Source of the DNA: Echria macrotheca
Taxonomy: Eukaryota; Ascomycota; Sordariomycetes; Sordariales; Schizotheciaceae
NCBI GenBank assembly: GCA_030411725.1
Contig: MU839830.1
Span: 62,001-126,000, forward strand
Direction of reading: 5' to 3'
DNA: 64,000 nucleotides
Of the stretch, positions 31,967 through 42,887 are shown in pieces. A program made the position numbers and the translations under genes. Positions within the stretch are counted from its first letter, which is position 1; each line of letters opens with the position of its first letter. The notes beneath the pieces were generated by a model, which saw only the letters and a list, made by a program, of their open reading frames with translations, did no database searches and was not told where the DNA came from.

Positions 31967-34489
31967 CTAATCCACAATACCCTCAGGCAACACAGCGACA
32001 TAATCCAGTGCAGCCGTCTCGTTTCCATTCGCCACGCCAACGATCCTGAGGACGTCGCCCCTCTTGACCTGGACTCCAGGGATGGTGACCCGCGTTGCCG
32101 AATGCCCATCCAGCTTCTCGGAGAACGCATGGCCCAATCGGTCTTCGAGGTCCCCGTACCATTCGTACAGCGGAATCGCGTTGAGATACGCGCTGTAGTG
32201 CGCCCTTCCGCCAATGATGTCGAAATAACCGATGGCAATATTGTATGTGCCCGATGCGAAGTCCAACGTTGTGACCGCTTCCCCGGTCCCGTTCCTGGGC
32301 GTCGTCCAGATGGCCGTGAAATTGGATGCCGTCTCGGGCGGGTTGACCCCGGTCAGCGTGAAGCCCTTGAGCGAGAACGTCTCGGCTTCGATTCGGTAGG
32401 GGTGTTTCCCGACACGTCCGGCCTCATCAGGAATTCCAGAGAGATTGTGATAAAAGTTGCAGATAGCGTCGCGCCACACGATAGAATGTCCGGCTTGGTA
32501 TCGCAGACGGAAAAGAACCTCGTCAAATCTTTGCTGGTCAATCTTGCCGCGCAAATTCTCCCAGGCAGGAGCAAATGTCTGCGTGTTGGCGGCCCCGTCG
32601 TAATGGGCATCGTAGAAATGCTGGATCACCGTCTTGCCAGACTTGAGACGTTGCTTATACGGGACGTGGTGGAACCACAGGATAAGATTGTCCGGCGTCG
32701 TTTCGATGTTTTCGTACATCGTGGCAACCTCCGGCGGATACTGGCCAGCGTTCCCGGTGCCATTCTTAACAGTTCGGTCCATCCCGATATGTGTTGTTGT
32801 TGCTCTCGTCCACTGGCCCCACCCGTTGTTGTCCTGAGACGCCGGGTTCGGCCCGTAATGCGTGTATAGGATATCCGTCAGAGTCTGGATGCCGAGGTTC
32901 CCCGTGTAGTTCTCGTATGTCGGCCAGGACTCCATCCCGATTCGCGTGATGGTGTCCAATACGGTCTTGTCGAAGCCAAAGGTAAGTCGAATCCACTCCT
33001 GGAGCAAGTCCTGCGCATCTTGCTTTGGATTCCAAGCAAGGCGGCCATACCCGTAGAGGTTGGACATCGAAAGATGATGACCCAGCCAGCTAGTATTAGT
33101 CCCGACGTTGACAACGCCAGCGTATCCTCCAAGCTTCTGTCCAAATACTCGGCCGCCCACTATGTCTCGAACGGTCGATGATTTGTTATTTACCCGCATG
33201 TCGAAATCCAGAATCTCCTTCCACATAGGTGGGATGTAAACAAAGTGGCTCTGCTGTCCAAGATATTCCTGGGTAACCTGTAGTTCCATGGCAACTGCCG
33301 TCTTGGGGATGTTGGCAAAGAGAGGCGATACTGGCTCCCTGACCTGAAAATCGATCGGGCCATACTTGATTTGCACCACCACGTTGTCCAAAAACTTCCC
33401 ATCCAGATCCTTGAAGAAGTCGACAGCTGCGTTGGCTCTGTCCGCTTTCCACACGGTCCAGTCGGCAAATCGGTCATACACAAACGCGCGGAACATGATA
33501 ATTCCGCCATAGGGCTTTACCGCCCTGGCAAAGAGGTTCGCTCCGTCTGCAAGGGTCCGGTTGTAGGTCAGGGGTCCCGGCTGTCCCTCCGAATTTGCCT
33601 TGACGATGAAGCCTCCAAGATCCGGGACCCGTTTGTAGAGCGCTTTTGTCCGGTTGTTCCACCACTCGATGACAGCGGGATCCAAAGGATCGAATGTGTT
33701 GAGTCCGCCGAGAGACTTGGGGGACGCAAAGTTGATAGAGATCCCCAGTTGGACCCCATAAGGACGCATGACGTCTGCGATCCTGCCCAGGCCATCAATA
33801 TTCTCGTCGCTAAGGATTGAAGGATTGGCGTTCACGTTGTGGGGGATGAGACCATTGATGCCGAGAGAGGCAAGTAGTCGAGCGTATTGAGAAACGCGGG
33901 TCAAATTCTTGACCACGGTTCCTTCCGAGAAGAAAATAGAGGGCCCGGCGTAGCCGCGTTCGATAGTCCCATCGAGGTTGTCCCACTCGTTCACCCAGCG
34001 GATCGGCGCATCCGGATTCGAAACAAACTGGGCATCTCCAAAGTTGCCCTGCGCAATACGCGACAGGTAGGCAAACGCGCCATAAAGGACACCACGCTCA
34101 TTCCGACCGACAATGGAGACGCTCCCTCTCCTGACGCTGAGGAAATACCCATCCGGGGCGAGGTTGGATACGTTAAGGTTTCCCCAGCCCGTGTTATACG
34201 CCGAAAGGGTCCCGAGAACGACATGAGACCCATTTCGAGCAGCAGAGGGTTGCAGGATATCCAGGTTCTTTCCGAAAATTCCCTGGAGGCCTTTTTGCAC
34301 CTCCCTGGCCGCTATGCTGATTGGGCTCGAGTCTGTCGAGTTCAGCACCACGATGGCCGTCGGTGTCGAGGCCGCCCCTTGGAGCAGATCAGCCGGGAGG
34401 GGTGCGTATCGCAACCACCCATCGATGCCGTTCTCGGCCGCCGCAGCGCCTAGCTGGAGAAGGAGCGCTAAACCGACGAACGCCCTCAT
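31967..34489 (-). CDS. aguA: Secreted GH67 alpha-glucuronidase
   Basis: Single exon, 840 aa, the normal length for fungal GH67. Signal peptide MRAFVGLALLLQLGAAAA. The domain order is the family's: an N-terminal beta domain (IAAREVQKGLQGIFG, ending YLSRIAQGNFG), then the (beta/alpha)8 barrel with APIRWVNEWDNLDGTIERGY (about 161-180), NGLIPHNVNANP, FIVKANSEGQPGPLTYNRT with catalytic-site Glu301, and IMFRAFVYD; the C-terminal domain has DFQVREPVSPLFANIP, LEYLGQ-like QVTQEYLGQQSHFVYIPP, and WLGHHLSMSNLYGYGRLAWN. The enzyme removes (4-O-methyl-)glucuronic acid from the ends of xylo-oligosaccharides released by xylanases, so it completes xylan degradation outside the cell. Several N-glycosylation sequons occur. 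Its upstream region carries three GGCTAA boxes. The symbol follows usage in Aspergillus. Confidence 0.96.
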   Translation of the reverse strand: MRAFVGLALLLQLGAAAAENGIDGWLRYAPLPADLLQGAASTPTAIVVLNSTDSSPISIAAREVQKGLQGIFGKNLDILQPSAARNGSHVVLGTLSAYNTGWGNLNVSNLAPDGYFLSVRRGSVSIVGRNERGVLYGAFAYLSRIAQGNFGDAQFVSNPDAPIRWVNEWDNLDGTIERGYAGPSIFFSEGTVVKNLTRVSQYARLLASLGINGLIPHNVNANPSILSDENIDGLGRIADVMRPYGVQLGISINFASPKSLGGLNTFDPLDPAVIEWWNNRTKALYKRVPDLGGFIVKANSEGQPGPLTYNRTLADGANLFARAVKPYGGIIMFRAFVYDRFADWTVWKADRANAAVDFFKDLDGKFLDNVVVQIKYGPIDFQVREPVSPLFANIPKTAVAMELQVTQEYLGQQSHFVYIPPMWKEILDFDMRVNNKSSTVRDIVGGRVFGQKLGGYAGVVNVGTNTSWLGHHLSMSNLYGYGRLAWNPKQDAQDLLQEWIRLTFGFDKTVLDTITRIGMESWPTYENYTGNLGIQTLTDILYTHYGPNPASQDNNGWGQWTRATTTHIGMDRTVKNGTGNAGQYPPEVATMYENIETTPDNLILWFHHVPYKQRLKSGKTVIQHFYDAHYDGAANTQTFAPAWENLRGKIDQQRFDEVLFRLRYQAGHSIVWRDAICNFYHNLSGIPDEAGRVGKHPYRIEAETFSLKGFTLTGVNPPETASNFTAIWTTPRNGTGEAVTTLDFASGTYNIAIGYFDIIGGRAHYSAYLNAIPLYEWYGDLEDRLGHAFSEKLDGHSATRVTIPGVQVKRGDVLRIVGVANGNETAALDYVAVLPEGIVD

Positions 34490-34518
34490 CGTTGCCGTGG
34501 CGGATTGGTGGTCAGAAT

Positions 34519-34704
34519 CTCCAGGACTGTCTCGTCGTCGAGATTGATGGGTTCCCCGGTTTATCTCATTCCTCCCTGCTAATATCCAGAACCTTAGCCT
34601 CGGGCCGCCATCACAAAGACGGAGAAGGCAAACCGAACATCTACTTTTCCTATTTCCATACCCGCCTTCTGTTCAGGCTAACATGCCTGCCAATGAAATT
34701 AGCC
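34519..34704. promoter_or_regulatory. GGCTAA (XlnR/Xyr1-type) and CreA-type motifs upstream of GH67
   Basis: Three GGCTAA hexamers lie 105-215 bases before the GH67 start: 34594-34599 (minus), 34676-34681 (plus) and 34699-34704 (minus). XlnR/Xyr1 activators of xylanolytic genes bind GGCTAR. Two SYGGRG sites of the carbon-catabolite repressor CreA/Cre1 are closer to the start: CTGGAG at 34519-34524 and CCGGGG at 34554-34559, both on the minus strand. Motif assignment is by consensus only. Confidence 0.55.
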
Positions 34705-35682
34705 GGACTAATTGGCCAGCTGTATTCACTCATCACATCAGCATCTTTCCGCTCCTTTCTCTGGTCTCCGGTGCCATCATTTTCCGTGAAGCCGGGTTAC
34801 CGAGAATTGCGGTTGGTTTAGCGTCCGAATACCGGGATAATTCAGAGTGTCGGCGGCTTTGCCAAGACATCCGGCGTGGTGGGCGGTCACCGAATTTCAG
34901 GTTGGATAAAATTTCCTTGACGGATGCCAAAGTCCGGGCCATACCCCCCACAACTGACGGATAGACTTTGTATCCCACCAGGAATCTGGGGAAGGGGCGG
35001 TATCCCGTATCTGCCTGTTAAATGCCAAACTTCAGGATGAGGGATATACAGCCTTGGAAGTCCAAAGCGAGCGACCCGTACGGAAGAAAACATGGTGTTT
35101 CACTAGGTAAATAACTGTTAACTGAATCGAAGTTTTACAAGCAAGCCAGAAAGGATGGAGTGATTTCGAGTTTTGCTCCCCGTTGCGTTGGTTATGCGAT
35201 GAGATCACCAAAAAGCGAAGTCAGTTCAGGCGTTTCGTCTTCTTGTTTTCCCTTTCATTGAACCGTTCAGCAGACCATCCTCTTGTATTAAAAGAATACT
35301 CAGATGTCGGTGGTACCTGTTCAGAAAAATCGCAATCACGTCTGCGTCTTTACACAGTATTTGTCGTCGGGGTCCTGTTTGTTGAACGGACCCCGCTGTG
35401 GCCAATCAGAAGTCTCGACTCAGGAGGTCAGACCACTTCGGGTTCTTCATCGTACCACTGAGGCCAGTGGGTCATCAGCTCATGCCGCCGTTACGGGGAG
35501 TCGCGACTTCCGTGAAAACGTTCAAAAGCTCGGGATATCTGAAGTTGCAGCTTCTCTCTTTCCATTTCTTTTGCCATTCTTGCCACCTCCCTAACATTGC
35601 GCATTCCCGGGGTCTTGGATGTCATTCCCAAAACACTCACTTACCTGAGGACCAGAATCGCCTGTCAAACCCACATCTCAAA
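34705..35682. other. Divergent intergenic region
   Basis: About 1 kb between the GH67 promoter and the protoglobin start. Several + ORFs lack protein character. The stretch before 35683 is pyrimidine-rich (leader). Confidence 0.5.
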
Positions 35683-36679
35683 ATGGCTCCATCCGGGAAA
35701 TCGAGGCCGATGCAGCACATTGACCGGAAGTCGCTGTACACCAGCTTGGAGGCGCGCATACGGTATCTCCACTCGTTCCTCGACTTCGGTGCCAGTATGA
35801 TCCCAACTCAGCCTTTCGTCGTAGAACTCCTAGCGCACGTTACTGACAAGTTTCCAGGTGATATCGAGGCCTTGATGACCGGAAGCAAGTACATCCAAGC
35901 TTTGATTCCAGCAGTGGTCAATATTGTTTACAAGAAGCTGCTGCAATATGACATCACGGCCCGGGCGTTCACCACGCGAAGCACAGCATTTGAGGGCCCC
36001 ATGGACGAGATCCCCGATGAAGAGAGCCCCCAGATTATTCACCGCAAGATGTTTCTCCGTGCCTACCTTAAGAAGCTATGCAGCGATCCGACGCAGATGG
36101 AGTTTTGGGAGTATCTCGACAAGGTCGGGTAAGTCTATCACAGCTTCTCTGTTCCACACCGACGGCATGAGGCAAAGCCGGGGAACTAACCAAGGCCGCA
36201 GAATGATGCACACTGGGCTAGGAAGAACACATCCACTCCACATAGAGTACATCCACATCGGCGCGGGCCTCGCCGTCATCCAAGATGTGCTCAACGAGGC
36301 TATCCTGTCTCACCCTCGTTTGCCGCTGCCAAGGAAAATAGCCCTCGTCAAGGCGCTCAACAAGGTGATATGGATCCAAAACGATCTTTTCACAAAGTGG
36401 TATGTCCACGACGGAGAAGAGTACACGGACGGAATGGATTACGGCATTATCGAGAAGGAGGGCTGGCTGCACGGAAGGAAGGTACTACACCATGAAGACG
36501 ATTCCGACGGCAGCGATGACACCGTGAGCCCGACTGGTGAAGATTCAAAAGAGAAGACCAAGAGTTCGGAGGGCGTCTGTCCATTCACTGGCATGGTGGC
36601 GTCCGTTAGCAACTTGAAAGTTGAGGACGACAAACCCGAGGCTGAACCGAAACAGGCTGTCGCCCGGGTCCAGGAGTAG
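35683..36679 (+). CDS. Protoglobin-domain heme protein
   Basis: Exons 35683-36128 and 36202-36679 (73-nt GTAAGT intron), 307 aa, from ATG in AAAATGG. The protoglobin/globin-sensor fold is indicated by SLYTSLEARIRYLHSFLDFG, then YIQALIPAVVNIVYKKLLQY, RKMFLRAYLKKLCSD, and the C-terminal helices HIEYIHIGAGLAVIQDVLNE and KIALVKALNKVIWIQNDLFT. A His in the IEYIHIG helix is the likely proximal heme ligand. Fungal members bind heme; O2, CO or NO sensing or storage is inferred from archaeal and bacterial relatives. There is no output domain, so it is not a classic globin-coupled sensor; the C-terminal 90 residues are acidic, disordered and contain VCPFTGMVA. Cytosolic. Confidence 0.85.
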
Positions 36680-37339
36680 GAGCACACAGTACTGCACGCC
36701 CTTGTTTGTGGAAGGGGTGTGTTTGTTTTGTTTTGTCTCGCTGTGTCATTTTCGTTCTGACTCCAACTAGATTATTCTCACGTTTTGTTTGTGATGATGT
36801 TGGCGTCCAGGAAGTAATGAGGACAGTTAGAAACGGGGGTTAGAACAGGGGCGACCAATGCTTCACTACTTTATTATACCTGACAAGATACGAAGGAATA
36901 AAAAATAGTCAAGGCATCATGCGTAGCTCTCGCTGCTGTGGTCCCTGGTTGCCTGTTGATGGGTTGTCAGGGCAATACAGGAATCTCATCGCGCTTAACA
37001 GGTTGCCGTCCAGTGCATCACGCTGATCAAGCCATGTAATTAGGTTTCTACTTTCGACGTTTGAAATTACAAGATGACAAAGTGTCTGCATGCACTGTGT
37101 TAGACACGCTGAGGTCGGTGAGACCCACTGGCTTGTTTATCGCACGTTTCCCGATATGGACACACGGCAGCCGCGATCTCGAAGCTTCCACAACCCCCTG
37201 CTTCTGGACCACCCCAAACCACCGAAGCTTTTTAAACCAAGACATAGGGCCCTCGTGGTCGGAGCGAGGCCATCACAGCGTGTACGCATACACCCATACA
37301 GCTCAGACTCAACCCACTTGTCAGACGCAGTCCATCACA
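36680..37339. other. Intergenic region
   Basis: 660 bases between two + genes; no gene. T/G-rich 3' flank near 36715-36740. Confidence 0.5.
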
Positions 37340-38068
37340 ATGACACGTTCCTTGACTCTTCAAGACATCTTGAATCCGCTGGATACAAATCAAGTCATAA
37401 ACCAACCACCCATTTCGGGTTCAACCAGGGATGGGGACACCTGCAATCCCCTTGAAAACGGACATCAAAACACCCCGAGCCACGACGAGAACGACGCTGT
37501 GATCACCAAAGTAACAAAGCTGAATAATCCAGCACATGGAATTTCTGTGTCTGCACATCCAGCCGTGAGGCCCCGAAATGCAAATTCCAAGCCGAATGTC
37601 TCCAAGCTTCTCGATGTCTCGGGCATACACCTCGAGGGTGAAGAATTCGGTACAGTCCCCATCTACGACACGTGTGATAGCGTGCGACGAAAGATTCGGG
37701 CTTTCCTACGCCGTGACGGTGTCACACAAGCGGCCTTGCTCCGCGCGCTTGCCGATTGCCGGCCGCTCGAGGATAGGGGGAAACCCATCAGCGCGACGAG
37801 TTACCAGAAGTTTATGCGGCAAACGGGGGCTTCCAGCGGTGCTGGGTCCATTGTTTTCTACGCCGGCTACGTCTTCTTCGAAAAGATTCGTCTGCGAGAT
37901 AAAAAGCCCAAGACCAAGTTCCGGGAGGAGATGGAGTCCGTTTGGGGGAATAGCGAGGACCCTGTGACAGGTAGGCGAGGGTTCACTCCCAGGAGAGGGT
38001 GGCTTACGGTGCATGAGAGCGAAGCAGTATGGGAGGATTCTTATGGGATGATGCATCTTTCTTCCTAG
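37340..38068 (+). CDS. DUF7726-type protein
   Basis: Single exon, 242 aa, start MTRSLTLQDILNPLD. The N-terminal 100 residues are disordered. About residues 103-200 form the domain: VPIYDTCDSVRRKIRAFLRR, DGVTQAALLRALADC, ISATSYQKFMRQTGASSGAG, VFYAGYVFFEKIRLRDKKPK. This is the fungal DUF7726 pattern as I know it, a helical DNA-binding-like module (helix-turn-helix similarity is inference) found in proteins of unknown role, probably nuclear. The C terminus ends RRGFTPRRGWLTVHESEAVW, then a short tail. Confidence 0.8.
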   Translation: MTRSLTLQDILNPLDTNQVINQPPISGSTRDGDTCNPLENGHQNTPSHDENDAVITKVTKLNNPAHGISVSAHPAVRPRNANSKPNVSKLLDVSGIHLEGEEFGTVPIYDTCDSVRRKIRAFLRRDGVTQAALLRALADCRPLEDRGKPISATSYQKFMRQTGASSGAGSIVFYAGYVFFEKIRLRDKKPKTKFREEMESVWGNSEDPVTGRRGFTPRRGWLTVHESEAVWEDSYGMMHLSS

Positions 38069-41000
38069 AAAGGAGTGTTCTGAAGGAATGCCGAGATCTT
38101 GTGGAGAAAGTGGATAGATATTTGAAAGTAGAGCAATACCAAAGCCTCGAGCCTTTACATTACACCAAGGATCATCTTCTACATTGCGACTCAAGTCTTG
38201 TTGTCGAAGATCTTAGTTCCGAACACACTCCGGTGGTAATGAAGTCAGGTTGAGAAGACAGTGATGTAGTTCATTCATGACACCCATCACGCTGCGACAC
38301 AAGGGCAGGAAGCTTGTAGGAGACTATTCGCTCACACGAAATCTACCTAGCTTTGCGAATCGTCTGAGCTAGAATGGACTCGTAAAAGGAGATGACGCTT
38401 AAGCGGCGAGTTGCAAGTCTTCAGGTCCGATGGGCGGTGCAGGAACCCACAGGGCTTGGAAAGAGCAAGGCGATGCTTGATCCTCGCTCGGCATCGCTAG
38501 CCTCAACCGCCAGCGTCGGATGCTCGGGTCATGCCTGATGATAGAATGGAAAGGGCACCGATCGGTCCCATGAGAGCGGACTTGCACGCATGCACGGGCG
38601 CGAGCATTCGAGGTGATGTTGCTGGCCAAGAAACAGCGGTTGATGCACCGAAATTGCGTCTTCTCAGCTCGTCGGGGAACGTGCCGCACCCCCACCCCCA
38701 CCATTCCGTGCCACGCTTTCGCGCGCTGGCGCGTTCGCTACTGCATTGCACCTTCCACACGCGACAAAAGTTTCTGGTAGGCTGGAAGCTGCTTGGAAGC
38801 CTCTCCAGGCGCAGAAACGCAGATGCAGGAACAAACGATTTCGGAAACCTTCCTTTCACGTTTCCCCTGGAATCACTGTTATTCGCCAGCGCCCGTGGTG
38901 GTGCTGCCCATCAGTCGCGGTTCAGACCTCGTTTGCAGCTCCCAGTCCGACGCGACCAGCCAAGAGTCAACGTCATGCCCTGTCGGCGACCAGGCCAGAC
39001 GACACCTTGCTTCAGGTCCTCGCTATGAACTAAGCCTGGAAACCGACGGACGCGGAACGCTGCTGGCGACGATGGTCGATATATCGCGCTGAGGCTCGCG
39101 AGCTAAACTACGAAACACCGAACCACACACATCTGCGCCAATTTCCATCGGACCCTCCAACGCCCCTCCGACGGCACGGGCCCGACTCCCTCCCTCCTTT
39201 GAGCTTCTGTGCGAACCACCCGAACCGACACACCACCCTGACTTCCGGGCGGATCTGTCCAAGGGACCGAGAGAAAAGGGCTTGTGGGTCAGTTGGAACC
39301 CGGAAACACAGCCTGAACGTGGCAGGCGATCATGATGGATCCTCCCTAGCCCCTGTGCTGCTTTGTTGGAGGGTACACTACGCCGCCAGATGTATCACCG
39401 AGAAGTACTGAGGTGTTTCCTACCCTGCCAAGACAGCATCCAGAGCGGTCAGACTGCAGCACAGACTCTACTTCCATGTTGTCGATTGGACTTTCCACGG
39501 CCGTTTATCAACAGAGACGTTCGCTCAGCTGGCCGGCGCATCTTCGGCCATAGGGACAAGGGCACCGAGGCATTGTCCAAGCAATGCTTTGCAAACCCAT
39601 TTCGCCCCGGTCACCAGCTCGAGTTAGCCCTTCGCCGAAGTTGCTGCCGGCGTCAAGGCCCCGAAGGTTCCTTCAGGCGGACTGGACTGAGTGGCGCCTG
39701 CCGGAAGATTGCCGGCGGCGTTTGAGAAGCGCAGCCCAACAAACTGGACCAAAACAGCCATCTCGTCATCTTGGAACATGTGTCCGGTACCGATCGCAGA
39801 TGGAACGGCGTTTTGGCCGCCCGGCGATGGTTAGGCGCAAGAGACCCCGCTCCGCATGGACGTCTCCAAGCCAAGAGGGCCCAATGCCGCGGAACCACCA
39901 CAGCAAAGCCCTTGGTCATGTCTCGCTGCACGTTGCCCGATACAGACGGTGGTGCTTGCTTCACCCATCAGCTCGCGGTACGGCCGTTTTCCTTCACAAG
40001 TGTCAAAGGTCAGTGCCCTCTGCCATGCACCTGCTTCCTGTGCCTCAGCGTTGCCTGACAGTGACAGCTCTCCTTTCGTCTCGCAATTAAGACGACAAAC
40101 TTGCTAGGGCTGTGGCTCGCCCGCATGGAGAGCACTGACGGTCGGAGCACGAGCAGGGACATGGGCGCTGGTCCAGATCGATCCCAGCTTCAACTCCAGC
40201 TTCACGGAACCACGAGATGGCCGGAATCGGGTTCTGCAAATTAAACCCCGCGCCCGGAAGACAAGAGACATCGAGCACGCAAGTTGCGGGCCAGTCGCAA
40301 CTGTTCCAAACAGATTGCGTACCACGACCAGGACAGTGCGTTTGCGAGTCGTCCGATTATCCAGATCGAATTCGCGTCCCGTGTCCCAGAATACACCATG
40401 GGCGGGAAGGCAAGCGCCTCTTCGCTAATCTTTATGCCAGCTTCTCTCTCCCCGCTGGGCGGTTCCCAGAGCTCGAGCCAGGTTTCCTCGTCCCCGGCCT
40501 GCTCCCTGCAACGGCTGTCCATGGCATTACGCCAAGCCCTTGACCCCAGTTCGCCCGTTTCCCGTTGAATCGTCGAATCGCGGACCAGCCCTCAAGGTTG
40601 GACCACCCGATTCCCGCCCGTATGAGCCCGCTCTTGCACGACAGGGTTGGCCCTGTTTACACACTGGCTGCTCCTCATTTTAGACTACACCGCACAACTC
40701 AGGCGGTAATCATGCATCGAGAAGATACCGGTGGAATGAGCGTTCAACAGAAGGGTTGCTTGCGGATCTGCCTCAGCATTGGCTGCTCTCTCACCGAGCT
40801 GGGCTGCAGCAGACGCCGGCCGTGGCTTTCCATAAACAACCGGGGCGGGTCAGACTTACATGGAGTTGCTCGTTCAGACCAGCGATCCAAGCCATCGATG
40901 GTCAAACTGAATCCCGATGCCCCCACCGTCTGATACCGAGGAGTGTAGCCCCTCTCAGGACTGCCTCCGACGCTCTGTGAAGGAGCGTAGTGCGCTGGAC

Positions 41001-42538
41001 TTGATCGAGCTGCAGCGTCGACTTCAAACGTCTGTTGGTGTGTTCTGCGCCAGAACAACAACTCCTGCATCTGCACTGTCGTTAACAGCACTCTTACGCC
41101 GAAGCTGAGGGATCTCCATGGCCACCATGTTCACCGACCGGACACAGGCCCCGACGGGTCTGCAGCCCTTACTTCCGCGCTATGATTTGCAGCTGCGTTT
41201 TATGCACTCCAATACAGACGGATCTGCGAATTAAAACAGTCGGTGCGCCGTTTCTACACTTGCCCATGGGGTTTCCCGCCTTCCGGGGGGGTGTGGGGGA
41301 ACACAGCAGCGCTCCATGGACATAGGACTGCTGGTGTCTACCCTGGTCGAGTCGGAGAGGTCAGCCGGAGTCGGTGGCCATCGAGGTTCGCAACTCACAG
41401 CCTTAACATCGACTCCTATGACCTCGTCCCGCCTAGGGATAGGAAAGGGATCGGAGTGGTGGAATCTGAGGGGGGATCTCGGATGGCCGCTGCCCTGGGG
41501 TATAGCTTCATCCTGATATACCTCCCTCGGGGTCGCGTTGTCAGGCCTCTCGCCAGCAACAGCTTACCGCTGCTGAAGTCATCGGCGCCCCGTGGGGGAC
41601 AAGATATAGCGCTGTTGCCAACTCATCATGGTGTCACCGTTGATGGGTCCCAGCCTCTCAAACTTGTCGCCTCCCTCACACCCCCTCACCTCCTCCCCCC
41701 CTCCTTCCCTTCCTCCCGCCGCTAGCAGCGGTTACTGCGGAGCAGAAGCTCGCCCCAGCTCTTGAACCTCCCTTCTGCGTCTCTGTCTTGCATCTCTTAT
41801 CGTCCCACGGCCGGTGTTGAACCACGCCACCGAGATTAGCGGTTGCGGACCGTCCGCCGCCTACCTTGCCTTTCCTTGCCAACAAGGATCCTTGGCTGGA
41901 CACGACAATATCCTCTCTGTAGTGCTTTGTGGGTCGGTAGACTTCATCCGAGGCCCATGTCGGCACTGCCCGTGAGGAGATTGGGGGCGAAATGCTCGCC
42001 GTGGAAAAGAGAGGGAAGAATCTGCTGCTCGCGGCCAGGAGGGCACATTAGACATGGACCATGGGCTCCCACAACGCGGTCACGTCCAAGAGGATGTGCT
42101 GATGGAAACTGCTGGCAGCCATACAGAGCTGCTGTCCATCCTCCTTCCGATATACAGCACGCCGGTATGCCATCGACGATCAAGGTATTGCTAACTCCTC
42201 CACCCTACCACATAGCCCATTTGTTTGTCCCTCTCAGCGCGGGCCTTTTCTGTTTGGACATCGATAGGCGGATGGGCGTTTCGACTCGAGAAAAATTCTC
42301 GGTGCCTCGTGGCTGCGTGAGAACCCCGAAGGCTGGGTCCGCAGCCCTTAAGGCATGCATTAAGTTTCTTGAACCTATCACCATTGCAGGGCCGAGATGT
42401 AGAAGGAGCCATGTTCCTCTCTCTCTCTCTCCCTGGTCTCCCTTCTGCGGCTTTCTCGGAAGCGCCTGACTCGTGTCCGTCATGGCCAACGCCCACTCAG
42501 TCTCGCCTGCCTGGCCTGCAAGGTCTCGTCAGACGCGT
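38069..42538. other. Long gene-free tract, left part
   Basis: 4.5 kb with G/C about as in coding DNA, which produces many short ORFs on both strands (e.g. 38531-39028, 39584-40090, 41843-42469). All have Arg/Pro/Ser/Cys-rich random composition, and no domain or intron pattern could be supported. No tRNA, rRNA or terminal repeat found. Confidence 0.5.
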
Positions 42539-42656
42539 CTCTCTCCACCCTCCTCCTCCTGCCTAGTCTTCTTTTGTACTTGCTTGCGTTACCACCCTGC
42601 CACGAGAGAGCAAGCCAGGAAGTACTCGTGTCATGGTGGATGTTTCATGGCTGCGG

Positions 42657-42733
<77 letters not shown>

Positions 42734-42887
42734 CGTNNNNNNNNNNCTCTCTCCACCCGGCTCCTACGGCCTTTTCTTTTTTTTTTGTTGGTTGGGTTTC
42801 CACCCTGCCACCTTTTTGCAAGCCCTTAAGTACTGGTGTGATGGTGGTTTTTTCATGGGTGCGCCGTCCCCCCCCCCCCCCCCCCCA
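42539..42887. other. Assembly gap with G76 run and duplicated flanks
   Basis: G x 76 at 42658-42733, then CGT and ten N (42737-42746). The right flank 42747-42867 repeats the left flank 42540-42657 with many errors. Shared landmarks in order are CTCTCTCCACCC, CCACCCTGCCAC, GCAAGCC, AAGTACT, GTG, ATGGTGG and TTTCATGG; then comes C x 20 at 42868-42887. The two sides look like one locus read twice at low quality, not a real duplication. Any reading frame here (poly-Gly/Pro) is meaningless. Confidence 0.85.
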
